From JAFAXD01 sp051985675 (GTDB lineage: Bacteria; Pseudomonadota; Alphaproteobacteria; Rhizobiales; Xanthobacteraceae): 64,000 nt of DNA. Of this stretch, positions 9,452 to 19,335 are shown one piece after another. The DNA is taken from positions 1 through 64,000 of the forward strand of contig JBPYFJ010000038.1 in the NCBI GenBank assembly GCA_051985675.1, read 5' to 3'. Each line of letters starts with the position of its first letter. Positions within the stretch are counted from its first letter, which is position 1. The translations under genes were made by a program, and so were the position numbers. The notes under the pieces are model-generated. The model saw only the letters and a program-made list of their open reading frames with translations. It had not been told where the DNA came from and did no database searches.

Positions 9452-9656
9452 GGTCGAATCCCAGTCGTTCAATGCGACCGGACGATGACGCGGCGGATTT
9501 TAGAGGACAGGCGCCGCGGACCATCGTCCGGCGGCGTGCGTGTTTCAAACGAGCCCGCACGCCGCGCAGACGCGGCGGCGACGCAGAGTCATGCGGGTCA
9601 TCGTCATGGCGGCGCATATAGACGCGGGGTGCCGCCCCGTCAATCGCCCAAAACCC

Positions 9657-10226
9657 TTAAAACGACAGGAGCTTGCTCACAAAGTCGTAGCCGAGGGCGC
9701 CCGGCAAGAGCAGCGCCGCCGCCCAGACGAACGCCGATATCACGTTCGCGAGCTGAAACGGCCACCACGACATGTTGAGAATTCCGGCGACCAGCGGCAC
9801 CGCCGCGCGCAGCGGGCCGAAGAAGCGGCCGATGAAAATCGCCGCGATGCCGTACTTGCTAATGAAGTCGTGTCCGCGCGGGATGAGATCGGGATGACGC
9901 GACAGCGGCCACACCCGGCTGATCGGCGTTTCGAACTTTTGGCCGAGCCAATATGAGAGCCAGTCGCCGAGCGCAGCGCCGATCGCCGCGGCGATCCAGA
10001 TGGGAACGAAGCCGAGCGCGCCGGCGCCGATCAATGCCCCAATGGCCACCAGCGTGGTCGTCGCCGGAAACACCAGCGAGATGAACGCGAGCGACTCTCC
10101 GAACGCCAGCACAGCAACAATCAACGGCGCCCACGCGGCATGCGTGCGCACGAACGCGATGACCAGATCGATGTACTGCTGGAGATCCATCGGCGGCGTA
10201 AGCGGGACGACTACGCGCTCGCCCAT
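9657..10226 (-). CDS. DedA family membrane protein
   Basis: A DedA/SNARE-associated family protein of up to 189 residues, with hydrophobic segments covering most of the chain. The family is now viewed as lipid-carrier flippases or scramblases needed for envelope integrity. Diagnostic stretches are FGESLAFISLVFPATTT near residue 42 and the IGRFFGPLRAAVPLVAGI region near 135, which holds the conserved FxGR/RP-type arginines. The ATG at 10226 has a distant GAGG; an internal ATG at 10190 (MDLQQYI) matches the usual family N-terminus and is an equally good start. It stands alone, divergent from parE. Confidence 0.85.
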   Translation of the reverse strand: MGERVVVPLTPPMDLQQYIDLVIAFVRTHAAWAPLIVAVLAFGESLAFISLVFPATTTLVAIGALIGAGALGFVPIWIAAAIGAALGDWLSYWLGQKFETPISRVWPLSRHPDLIPRGHDFISKYGIAAIFIGRFFGPLRAAVPLVAGILNMSWWPFQLANVISAFVWAAALLLPGALGYDFVSKLLSF

Positions 10227-10377
10227 AGCGCGACCGCCACCTCGGGGCCACCATATTCGTTAACAAACCGCTGCCGGGCTTGGCGAGACCTTGCCCCCTC
10301 GGCGTGGCATAGTGGCGCCTGATTCGCGCCTTTTGGTCGGCTAACTCATCGCCTAGATAAGCGCGAACAAAATCAAC

Positions 10378-12444
10378 ATGATCCGCACGGGCCGCATGGG
10401 CAAGAAAAGCACCGCACGCAAGCAACCTGATCTGTTGTCAGCGCTCCCGGAGCCGCGCCGCGGCAGCGCGAGCAGGCCCGCGCGCGCAAGCGCGGGCGAG
10501 AGCGGCTACACGGCGCGCGACATCGAGGTCCTCGAAGGGCTCGAGCCGGTGCGCCGCCGCCCCGGCATGTATATCGGCGGCACCGACGAGAAAGCGCTGC
10601 ATCACCTGTTCGCCGAGGTGATCGACAATGCGATGGACGAGGCGCTGGCGGGCTCCGCGACCTTCATCGAAGTCGAGCTCGGCGCCGATGGGTTCATGAC
10701 GGTGACCGATAACGGCCGCGGCATTCCGGTCGATCCGCACCCGAAGTCGCCGAAGAAATCCGCGCTCGAAGTGATCATGTGCACGCTGCATGCGGGCGGA
10801 AAGTTCGATCCGGAGGGCAAGGTCTATTCAACCTCCGGCGGTCTGCACGGCGTCGGCGTGTCGGTGGTCAACGCGCTCTCGGAGCGGCTCGAGGTCGAGG
10901 TCGCGCGGGGCGGTCAGCTCCATCGCCAGATCTATCAGCGCGGCAAGCCGAAAGCAGGCCTCGAGAAGCTCGGCAAGATCGCAAACCGGCGCGGCACCAA
11001 GGTGCGCTTCAAGCCGGATGACCAGATCTTCGGCAAGCTCAAGTTCAACCCGCAGCGCGTGTTCAAGATGGCGCGCGCGAAGGCCTATCTGTTCGGCGGC
11101 GTGGAGATTCGCTGGAGCTGCGATGAGGAACTGCTGAAGGGGGTTGAGGGCGTCCCGGCCGAGCAGACGTTTCATTTTCCTGACGGGCTGCGCGACTATC
11201 TCGCCGTCAGCATCAACGGCGCCACGCTGGTTCACCCCGATATCTTCGCCGGCAAGTCGGAGAAGGAAGGCGGTCACGGCAGCGTGGAATGGGCCGTGGC
11301 CTTTGTGGCCGACGCCGACGGGTTTCTCTCCTCCTACTGCAACACCATCCCGACGCCCGATGGCGGTACCCACGAGTCGGGGCTGCGCAGCGCCCTGCTC
11401 AAGGGGCTCAAGGATCATGCCGAGCGGATCGGACAGGGCAAGCGCGCCGCGCCGGTGACGAGCGACGACGTGATGGTCGGCGCCGCCGCCATGGTGTCGG
11501 TGTTCATCCGCGAGCCCGAGTTCCAGGGCCAGACCAAGGACCGGCTGGCCACCGCCGAGGCGCAGCGGATCGTCGAATCCGCCGTCAAGGATCAGTTCGA
11601 TCATTGGCTGGCGGGCCATCCGCTGGCGGCCACCAAGCTGCTCGACTTCGTGGTCGAGCAGGCGGACGAGCGCTTGCGCCGGCGCCAGGAAAAGGAAATC
11701 TCACGCAAGAGCGCAGCCAAGAAGCTGCGGCTCCCCGGCAAGCTCGCTGACTGCACCAATACGGCGGCGCAAGGCTCCGAGATCTTCATCGTCGAGGGCG
11801 ACTCCGCCGGCGGCAGCGCCAAGCAGGCGCGCGACCGCGCTTCGCAGGCGATCCTTCCGCTGCGCGGCAAGATTCTCAACGTCGCATCCGCCGGCAAGGA
11901 CAAGCTCGCCCAGAACCAGCAGCTCGCCGATCTGGTGCAGGCGCTCGGCTGCGGGACCGGGACCCACTACCGCGAGGAGGATCTCCGCTACGGCAAGGTG
12001 ATCGTGATGACCGACGCCGACGTCGACGGCGCCCACATCGCGTCGTTATTGATCACGTTCTTTTATCGGCAGATGCCGAAGCTGATCGAGGAGAGCCACC
12101 TCTATCTCGCGGTGCCGCCGCTCTACCGGCTCTCGCATGGCGGCAAGACGGTCTATGCACGCGACGACAAGCACAAGGACGAGCTGCTCAAGAAGGAGTT
12201 TCACGCCAACGCGAAGGTCGAGGTGAGCCGGTTCAAGGGCCTGGGCGAGATGATGGCGAACCAGCTCAAGGAAACCACCATGGATCCGAGAAAGCGCACG
12301 TTGCTCCGCGTCGTGCTCGCTGGCGACGAACGCGGCGACACCGCCAAGTCGGTCGAGCGGCTGATGGGGACCCGGGCCGAGGCGCGCTTCGACTTCATCC
12401 AGGAGCGCGCGGAGTTCGCGAGCGAGGAGCTTCTGGACGTGTGA
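10378..12444 (+). CDS. parE: DNA topoisomerase IV subunit B
   Basis: A 688-residue type IIA topoisomerase ATPase subunit that works with ParC to decatenate chromosomes. The GHKL ATPase domain carries EVIDNAMDEA and DNGRGIPVD, the transducer domain follows, and the TOPRIM domain holds EGDSAGGSAKQARDR and the metal-binding DADVDGAHI. It is ParE rather than GyrB by its length and by the basic N-terminal extension (GKKSTARKQ) before the ATPase domain, as in other alphaproteobacterial ParE proteins; the distinction from GyrB is inferred. Two ATGs, 10378 and 10396, are both possible; neither has a clear ribosome site. Confidence 0.9.
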   Translation: MIRTGRMGKKSTARKQPDLLSALPEPRRGSASRPARASAGESGYTARDIEVLEGLEPVRRRPGMYIGGTDEKALHHLFAEVIDNAMDEALAGSATFIEVELGADGFMTVTDNGRGIPVDPHPKSPKKSALEVIMCTLHAGGKFDPEGKVYSTSGGLHGVGVSVVNALSERLEVEVARGGQLHRQIYQRGKPKAGLEKLGKIANRRGTKVRFKPDDQIFGKLKFNPQRVFKMARAKAYLFGGVEIRWSCDEELLKGVEGVPAEQTFHFPDGLRDYLAVSINGATLVHPDIFAGKSEKEGGHGSVEWAVAFVADADGFLSSYCNTIPTPDGGTHESGLRSALLKGLKDHAERIGQGKRAAPVTSDDVMVGAAAMVSVFIREPEFQGQTKDRLATAEAQRIVESAVKDQFDHWLAGHPLAATKLLDFVVEQADERLRRRQEKEISRKSAAKKLRLPGKLADCTNTAAQGSEIFIVEGDSAGGSAKQARDRASQAILPLRGKILNVASAGKDKLAQNQQLADLVQALGCGTGTHYREEDLRYGKVIVMTDADVDGAHIASLLITFFYRQMPKLIEESHLYLAVPPLYRLSHGGKTVYARDDKHKDELLKKEFHANAKVEVSRFKGLGEMMANQLKETTMDPRKRTLLRVVLAGDERGDTAKSVERLMGTRAEARFDFIQERAEFASEELLDV

Positions 12445-12479
12445 CGCGCGGCGCCGGCCGAAGCTGCTCCACTTCCTCC

Positions 12480-12986
12480 CTACCCCGGCCAGCCGTAACG
12501 CGGCACGCTGGCCTTGAACTGACGGTACGGCTCGCCGAATTTCCGCTCCAGATAGCGCTCCTCGCGCAGGACGGCGCCGTAGTGGACGATCAACGCCGCC
12601 GGGATCAGCGCAACCAGCATCCAGTCCGAGGCGAGCGCGATGGCCAGGCCGATGACCACGAGGGTCATGCCGACGTACATCGGGTTGCGCAGGTAACGGA
12701 ACACGCCCGTGGTCGCGAGCGCGAGCGCCGGCTTCCAGGGCTCCGGATTGGTGCCGATGCTGCGGAACGTGCGCAAAGCCGAAACCGCGAGCGCCACGCC
12801 GCCGATGACAATTGCAATCCCGATGATGACGCGGTCGGCGCCGTAGAGCAGCGTGGCCAGCACGTAGACCGGAACAAGCGAGTCAAGAGCGAGGCCGATC
12901 GCGACCGCGGCCGCATAGATCACCGGCGGCGGCGCGACGACGCCGGGGCTGTCTGACGAAGCGTCAATCAGGTCGTGCCCGACCAT
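12480..12986 (-). CDS. Isoprenylcysteine-methyltransferase-like integral membrane protein
   Basis: A 168-residue membrane protein of the ICMT/phospholipid methyltransferase-like superfamily. It has about four hydrophobic helices and the signature TTGVFRYLRNPMYVGM, then an EERYLERKFGEPYRQFKASVPRY tail block; in relatives the Arg-x-Pro and the C-terminal Glu help bind S-adenosylmethionine. The substrate cannot be told from sequence. The ATG at 12986 overlaps the stop codon of the upstream DUF2182 gene by one base and is preceded by GGGAG, so the two are translationally coupled. An in-frame ATG at 13007 is less likely. Confidence 0.82.
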   Translation of the reverse strand: MVGHDLIDASSDSPGVVAPPPVIYAAAVAIGLALDSLVPVYVLATLLYGADRVIIGIAIVIGGVALAVSALRTFRSIGTNPEPWKPALALATTGVFRYLRNPMYVGMTLVVIGLAIALASDWMLVALIPAALIVHYGAVLREERYLERKFGEPYRQFKASVPRYGWPG

Positions 12987-13795
12987 TAGAACTCCCGCAT
13001 AATCCATAAATTGGCGACGACAACGATCCCCGCAAGTGTGATCAGCGCAACCCCGAGCGGCGCGCTGAGCACACGACCCCAGGGCGCGTTCTTCTCGATC
13101 GCCATGAGTGCGCCGAGCGCGCGCATCCAGCCGACGCTGCCGGTGCCCACCACGAACATCAGCAACATAATCGCCCAGCAGCAGCCGACGCAGTAGAGAC
13201 CGTGGTGCAACCCGAGGCCGAACGCGTTGCGCGCTTCCGCCCGACCGCGCCAATGCTCCGTGACAAAGCCGAGCGGCGTGCGGCAGCGATCGAGGCAGTG
13301 ATATTTCAGCGAACTGAATTGAAACGCGCCGGCGAGCGCGAGCACGAGAGCACCGATGATCCAGCCATTGAACGTCAGCCACGGGCTCGCCGTGACCAGA
13401 ACGTGGAGCGCGCCGTCGAGCAGGTGCGCCGCGACGCCGAATAGCGTCCAGATCGCCAGATAGCCGACGATCAACAATGCGATCAGCCGCCCGCGATCGT
13501 GCCGCGCCTCGATCAGCCGGGAGAACGTGTCGATGAGCGGGAGCGTGGTCGGCAGCATCATGGCGGTGATCATCAGCACGAAGCCGGTAACGTAGAGCAG
13601 CGCCGGCAGCAGCAGCGGGCCGGCGGGCAAATACCGGCACAGGGAGGCCGCGAGCCCGATCTGGGTCCACTGGCCGTGATCGAGATAACGGCCGTAGGGG
13701 CTCTGCTCCCACAGGATCAGCGTGATCCAGGCAACCGCGATCACGCCGCCCAGGACCGGCAGAAACGAACGGTACCGGGACAACGCGCTAGCCAC
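12986..13795 (-). CDS. DUF2182 integral membrane protein
   Basis: A 269-residue multi-spanning membrane protein of family DUF2182, described in databases as a predicted metal-binding membrane protein. At least six hydrophobic segments are visible. Cytosol- or periplasm-facing loops carry a Cys/His-rich pattern: YHCLDRC near residue 170 and HHGLYCVGCCWA near 205. The start is a GTG at 13795 with GAGGAG about eight bases upstream. It is 88 bases downstream of the DUF1326 gene and overlaps the methyltransferase gene by one base, so all three are probably one operon. DUF1326 and DUF2182 genes tend to occur together; no function has been shown to my knowledge. Confidence 0.85.
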   Translation of the reverse strand: MASALSRYRSFLPVLGGVIAVAWITLILWEQSPYGRYLDHGQWTQIGLAASLCRYLPAGPLLLPALLYVTGFVLMITAMMLPTTLPLIDTFSRLIEARHDRGRLIALLIVGYLAIWTLFGVAAHLLDGALHVLVTASPWLTFNGWIIGALVLALAGAFQFSSLKYHCLDRCRTPLGFVTEHWRGRAEARNAFGLGLHHGLYCVGCCWAIMLLMFVVGTGSVGWMRALGALMAIEKNAPWGRVLSAPLGVALITLAGIVVVANLWIMREF

Positions 13796-13807
13796 GGCAC
13801 GGTCTCC

Positions 13808-13882
13808 TCAGAGCACGATCGCCCTTTGAGGGTGTCGCCAGACACGCTCAAACCGAACGATCGAGCGGGATGATTTCCCGCT
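13808..13882. repeat. Palindromic intergenic sequence between the DUF1326 and DUF2182 genes
   Basis: The 88-base gap holds two nested symmetries: AGCACGATCG near 13815 opposed by CGATCGAGC near 13858, and a hairpin GCGGGA-TGAT-TTCCCGC at about 13866-13880. The arrangement resembles the short palindromic repeats scattered in Bradyrhizobium-type genomes. In the transcript it would fold between two operon genes. Confidence 0.45.
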
Positions 13883-14485
13883 CTAAGCGTCGAACACGAA
13901 CACGCTTTGCAGCGCGTTGTGACCGGAGAGCTCGAGGTCGATGCCGAGCGCCGCATTCTTGGCGCGGTAGCGCGGCGACTTACCGACGAACACCGGCGCG
14001 CCCGGCACGGTCGAGAAGATCGTGTCGGTGAGCGTCGTTGCGGCTCCAGTCGAGCCCGTGTAGGGCTCGAGTTCCGCATAGGCCTTGTCGCCGAGTTGGA
14101 TGGTGCCTTTGCCGCCCTGGACCTCGAACGTGATCGGCACCTTTTCGACCGAGACGACCTCACCGATCAGCTTGACTAGGTCGGCCACCGGGCCGCCGGC
14201 CTTGCCGGTATAGACCTTGAGCAGCGCCTCTTCCTGTTTCGGGCTCGCCTTGTCGTCGATATAGACCGCGGCGCGCCAATTGCCCTGCAGGATGTTGCCC
14301 GGCACATGCGCCAGCACCGCGATCGTCGTGCCGCCGACGTCGACACCGTCGACGCTGCCCTTGTCGAAATGCCAAGCTACGATGGTATCGCAGGTGCCGC
14401 GGTCCGGATCCTCTCCGATCCAGCACGGGCAGAGAACGCGACAATTGCAGACTTCCAGCAGTCGCCCTTCCAGGTGATAAGCCAT
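13883..14485 (-). CDS. DUF1326 domain-containing protein
   Basis: A 200-residue soluble protein of family DUF1326, with no signal peptide. The N-terminus carries four closely spaced cysteines, Cys13, Cys15, Cys19 and Cys21 (CNCRVLCPC), a pattern suited to metal or cluster binding; the remaining beta-rich sequence has no recognised catalytic motif. The ATG at 14485 has AGGGGG at proper spacing. It is the first gene of the leftward group with DUF2182 and the methyltransferase-like protein. A role in handling a metal or thiol compound with the Cys/His-rich DUF2182 protein is a reasonable guess but only a guess. Confidence 0.88.
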   Translation of the reverse strand: MAYHLEGRLLEVCNCRVLCPCWIGEDPDRGTCDTIVAWHFDKGSVDGVDVGGTTIAVLAHVPGNILQGNWRAAVYIDDKASPKQEEALLKVYTGKAGGPVADLVKLIGEVVSVEKVPITFEVQGGKGTIQLGDKAYAELEPYTGSTGAATTLTDTIFSTVPGAPVFVGKSPRYRAKNAALGIDLELSGHNALQSVFVFDA

Positions 14486-14635
14486 GCTTTCCCCCTGAAT
14501 GTTGCCGGTCAGCGACGCAAATCATTTGCGTCAACAACATTACTCCGATGCCGCGACGTCGCAAAGGCAGCGCGGCAGCAGGCCGCGGCGGTAACGTGTT
14601 GAGGTGCGGGTCGTCGCGGCTGCTACAATAACCCG

Positions 14636-16018
14636 ATGTCCGTGACCACAACGCCCGCTGAGGCTGCATCCCGCGAGCTCTTCGGCCACCCGCGCGGCCT
14701 CGCATTCCTGTTCGCGACCGAGATGTGGGAGCGGTTTTCCTACTATGGGATGCGCGCGCTGCTCACGCTCTACATGGTCAAATATCTGTTCCTGCCGGGG
14801 CGCACGGAGCAGGTGATCGGGTACGCGTGGCTCAAGAGCGCCCACGAAGTCCTGGTCGGCCCGCTCGGCGTGCAGCCGTTCGCGTCCTACGTCTATGGCG
14901 ACTACACCGCCCTCGTCTATCTGACCCCGATCCTGGGCGGACTTCTCGCCGACCGGGTGCTCGGACAGCGCCGCACCGTGCTGATCGGCGCCGCCCTGAT
15001 GGCGGTCGGCCATTTCATGATGGCATCGGAACGGCTGATGCTCATCGCCCTGCTGGTGCTGATCCTCGGCAATGGCGCTTTCAAGCCGAATATCTCGACC
15101 CAGGTCGGCACGCTCTATCCGCCGGGCGATCCGCGCCGCGACCGGGCGTTTTCGATCTTCTACGTCGGCATCAACATCGGGGCGTTCTTCTCGCCGCTCG
15201 TCTGCGGCACGCTCGCAGTCGCCTTCGGCTGGCACTTCGGCTTTGCGGCCGCCGGCGTCGGCATGCTGATCGGGCTTGCGACCTATCTGGCAGCCGCCCC
15301 GCTGCTGCCAGTCGACAGTCTTGCGAGCCGCCGCGGACAGCGCAGGCAGCCGCTGAGCCGGGAGGAGCGCCGGCGCCTCGCAGCGATCGCAATCCTGTTC
15401 GTGCCGGTCACGTTGTTCTGGGCAACCTACGAGCAGCAGGGCAATACCATCGCGTTGTGGGCCGAGGACTACACGAACCGGGCGGTCGACCTCGGGTTCT
15501 GGCGCGGCGCCATCCCGGCCGAATGGTTCCAGTCGGTCAATCCGTTCCTGATCTTCGCGTTCACCCCGTTCGTCGTCGCGTTGTGGGCCCGGCAGGCCCG
15601 GCACGGCCGCGAGCCCTCGACCGTGATCAAGATGGCGATCGGCTGTTTCGCTGCTGCGCTGGCGAATCTGGTGCTGGTCGCCGCCGCCGCGCTCGCCGGT
15701 ACGCAAGTCGCCGCGGCCGTGAGCTGGCTGTGGCTTGCCGGCTATTTCGTGATCGTCACGTTGGGTGAGCTCTATCTGTCGCCGATCGGGTTATCGCTCG
15801 TCACCAAGGTTGCGCCCGCGCGCTACCTGTCGATGACGATGGGCGTGTGGCTCGCGACAAGCTTTGCGGGCAACTTCATGGCGGGATGGCTCGGCAGCCT
15901 CTGGAGCAGCATGGACAAGCGCGATTTCTTTCTCATGCTCGCCGCGATCGCGACTGCGGCGGCCGTGATGATCGTGCTGTGCAATCGCCCGCTGCGGCAG
16001 GCGTTGAAAGACGCGTAG
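14636..16018 (+). CDS. POT family proton-dependent oligopeptide transporter
   Basis: A 460-residue inner-membrane transporter of the POT/PTR family that imports di- and tripeptides with protons. The ExxERFSYYG proton-coupling motif is at about residues 29-38 (EMWERFSYYG), and the PTR2 signature FYVGINIGAFFSP at about 179-191. Twelve or more hydrophobic helices are visible, and the late-half block SPIGLSLVTKVAPARY is typical of bacterial POT proteins. It is monocistronic: it diverges from the DUF1326 gene and converges on the glycosyltransferase gene with 26 bases between stops. No good ribosome site precedes the ATG. Confidence 0.93.
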   Translation: MSVTTTPAEAASRELFGHPRGLAFLFATEMWERFSYYGMRALLTLYMVKYLFLPGRTEQVIGYAWLKSAHEVLVGPLGVQPFASYVYGDYTALVYLTPILGGLLADRVLGQRRTVLIGAALMAVGHFMMASERLMLIALLVLILGNGAFKPNISTQVGTLYPPGDPRRDRAFSIFYVGINIGAFFSPLVCGTLAVAFGWHFGFAAAGVGMLIGLATYLAAAPLLPVDSLASRRGQRRQPLSREERRRLAAIAILFVPVTLFWATYEQQGNTIALWAEDYTNRAVDLGFWRGAIPAEWFQSVNPFLIFAFTPFVVALWARQARHGREPSTVIKMAIGCFAAALANLVLVAAAALAGTQVAAAVSWLWLAGYFVIVTLGELYLSPIGLSLVTKVAPARYLSMTMGVWLATSFAGNFMAGWLGSLWSSMDKRDFFLMLAAIATAAAVMIVLCNRPLRQALKDA

Positions 16019-16044
16019 GCCGAGATGACCGTGCGCCCCCGGCC

Positions 16045-17208
16045 CTACTCCCGCCTGACGACCAAAACCTCCTGCGGGCCCATGACCTCATAGGTGATGC
16101 CGGCCCAGGTCGTTCGCGTGAGCGTGAGCGCCGACCAGCCGTAGATCGCGTTCAGCACCGTCGCGAGCGGCGAGACCAGGAAATCGATGCGCAGGTAGCG
16201 CGCATTCTCCGCGCGGCCGGAGAGTCCCCACAGCCGTCTGACCAGACGTGCCCGGCCGAACGAGCGGACAACGCCGAGCGCCAGCGCCAGTGCCAGCACC
16301 GCGGCGGCGTCGCGCTGCAACGCAAGGGTGCCCAGAACGCTCGCGATCCAGCCGAGCGCCGAGAACGACATCGCCGCGACCGTCGTCCAATAGCCGAACG
16401 GCATGTAGACCCGCGCCAGCATGAACCAGCGGCGCGCTTCGGCGGTGACGGCCGCAAACCCGCCGGTCTTGACGGCGGTACGCAGCAGGATCTCGCGCGG
16501 CGCCCGGATGCGGCCGCCGGCCTGCTGCACCACGTTGGTGAGTTGCAGATCGTCGCTCAGCGTGCCGCTCCAGGCATCGGCAATGCCGAGGTCGCGGAAA
16601 GTGTCCTGTTTCATCGCGATGCAGCCGCCCCACGCCGGGTTGAGCCGCGGCAGGCGCGGCAGCGTCGCAAGCGAGGCCGCCATCGCGGTCAGCACGAAGC
16701 TCGCGAGATGATGGTCTTTCACGACGAGCCACGCAAAGCCCGACACTACGTCGGCCTCGTCGGCGACCAGCGGCTCAACCACGCGCGCGAGCCAATCCGG
16801 TTCCGGCCAGATATCGGCATCCGCGAGCACCAGAATCTCATCGTCGGGGGTGAGCGTCGCGACCGCCGCACGCAGGTTGGTGGTTTTCTGGCCCTCGTCG
16901 CGGCGCGTCCCGGCGACCACGAGCGAGACCCGCTCGGGCGCGATCGCGCGGCACTGTTCGATCGCCGGCACAGCCGCATCGCCGGTCGATTCGACCGAGA
17001 AGATGACGCGGAACGCCGGATAGTCCTGCTCGAACAGCCGAACCAGGAATTCGTCGAATTCCTCGTCATGGCCCTTCACGGCGACGACGACCGCCACGCG
17101 TGGCGTCGCGGTGAGTCGCGCGCTCCGGCCTAATCCAAGCGTGAACAGCCACACTAGCGCGACGCCGACCGCCTGCGTGATGAGCCAGACCCACAGAAAC
17201 GCCGTCAT
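16045..17208 (-). CDS. Membrane glycosyltransferase, family 2
   Basis: A 387-residue GT-A glycosyltransferase anchored by an N-terminal helix (about residues 1-25) and C-terminal hydrophobic helices (about 275-320 and 355-375). Catalytic landmarks are the DXD-like LADADIWPEPDW, GGCIAMKQDTF, the acidic TLSDDLQL and RRWFMLARVY, equivalent to the (Q/R)xxRW box. This set resembles ceramide-glucosyltransferase-like GT2/GT21 proteins, so a lipid acceptor is possible, but neither donor nor acceptor can be named. I start at the ATG at 17208, preceded by GGGGCGGA, rather than a GTG at 17241. It stands alone, divergent from the helicase gene. Confidence 0.82.
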   Translation of the reverse strand: MTAFLWVWLITQAVGVALVWLFTLGLGRSARLTATPRVAVVVAVKGHDEEFDEFLVRLFEQDYPAFRVIFSVESTGDAAVPAIEQCRAIAPERVSLVVAGTRRDEGQKTTNLRAAVATLTPDDEILVLADADIWPEPDWLARVVEPLVADEADVVSGFAWLVVKDHHLASFVLTAMAASLATLPRLPRLNPAWGGCIAMKQDTFRDLGIADAWSGTLSDDLQLTNVVQQAGGRIRAPREILLRTAVKTGGFAAVTAEARRWFMLARVYMPFGYWTTVAAMSFSALGWIASVLGTLALQRDAAAVLALALALGVVRSFGRARLVRRLWGLSGRAENARYLRIDFLVSPLATVLNAIYGWSALTLTRTTWAGITYEVMGPQEVLVVRRE

Positions 17209-17321
17209 TCCGCCCCACTTCAAATCGGCGGCACTAGGCACCGAAAGTCGGTGCGCGCCTGATCCAATGCTGGAGTCTGTCTATAGATTGCGCAAAAACC
17301 GCGGTAAATGGCCACTTGTTG

Positions 17322-17361
17322 CAATGCGAAGCATTGACTTCCGGCGGTTCGCCACTATGTT
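17322..17361 (+). promoter_or_regulatory. Probable sigma-70-type promoter of the helicase gene with overlapping palindrome
   Basis: TTGACT (17334-17339) and TATGTT (17356-17361) are separated by 16 bases, close to a housekeeping promoter; transcription would start near 17368 and give a leader of about 90 bases. The perfect inverted repeat CAATGC-GAA-GCATTG (17322-17336) overlaps the -35 box and could be an operator. Confidence 0.6.
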
Positions 17362-17459
17362 TCGCGCAACGATTCAGGACTGCCCTTCCGCCGACCGCTG
17401 ATTTTTGAGCAAGCCGTCGCGCCCCTGAAAAAACCCGGGCCGTCCAGACTTGAGGGTTC

Positions 17460-18824
<1,365 letters not shown>

Positions 18825-18827
18825 CCC

Positions 18828-19208
18828 TCAGCGTCGCGGCTTGCGCGTCCCGCGCTGCGCAGCCTTTCCCTTTTCCGGTTTTGCCTTCGGCGCGTTCGCG
18901 CGCCGCGCGGCCGCCAGCGCCTGCGCGGCCCAGGTCGCAAGCTCGTCCGGATCGTCATAAAGCCGCTCCGGCATCCGCCAATACGACATGCTCGCGCGTC
19001 GGCCACCCTTGGCTTGGTAGCTGAACGGTGCGCAGCCCTCGCGCTCGAACGCGGCGCGCGTCTCCTCATCCGCCTTCAGATAGACCACGTCCTTCGACAG
19101 GATCGCGAACATCACGCCGTCCGCATAAAGTCCGGCGCCGCCAAACAGGCGGCGCACGCTCACGGGACGGAATTGCGCGAACAGTTCGCTGATATGGTCA
19201 GGAGTCAA
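18828..19208 (-). CDS. TfoX/Sxy N-terminal domain protein
   Basis: A 126-residue protein holding a TfoX N-terminal domain (about residues 1-95: FRPVSVRRLFGGAGLYADGV...YLKADEETRAAFE) and a lysine/arginine-rich tail. It lacks the TfoX C-terminal domain. In gammaproteobacteria Sxy/TfoX promotes competence gene expression; in alphaproteobacteria the N-domain-only proteins have no established role. The start is a TTG at 19208 without a clear ribosome site; no ATG occurs until far inside the domain, so TTG is the best available start. It follows the sufA gene in the same direction across a repeat element. Confidence 0.75.
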   Translation of the reverse strand: MTPDHISELFAQFRPVSVRRLFGGAGLYADGVMFAILSKDVVYLKADEETRAAFEREGCAPFSYQAKGGRRASMSYWRMPERLYDDPDELATWAAQALAAARRANAPKAKPEKGKAAQRGTRKPRR

Positions 19209-19224
19209 GCTGGATTGCTTTTGT

Positions 19225-19334
19225 GCATGTCCTTTTCGGACCTGGCTTCGCCCGCCGAAGCATCAAGCCACTACTTAACCGCGCCCAAGGCTTCGCGCAG
19301 ACGGAAAACCGGTAGCCACTTTTCCGGGACATGC
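19225..19334. repeat. Intergenic palindromic repeat element
   Basis: The gap between the sufA and TfoX-like genes is filled by an element with 8-base inverted ends (GCATGTCC at 19225-19232, GGACATGC at 19327-19334). Its right half contains the hairpin GGAAAA...TTTTCC (19303-19325). The GGAAAACCGG...CACTTTTCC core is familiar from dispersed repeats in Bradyrhizobium-type genomes. A 14-base cousin lies at 4048-4061. Confidence 0.7.
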
Positions 19335-19335
19335 G

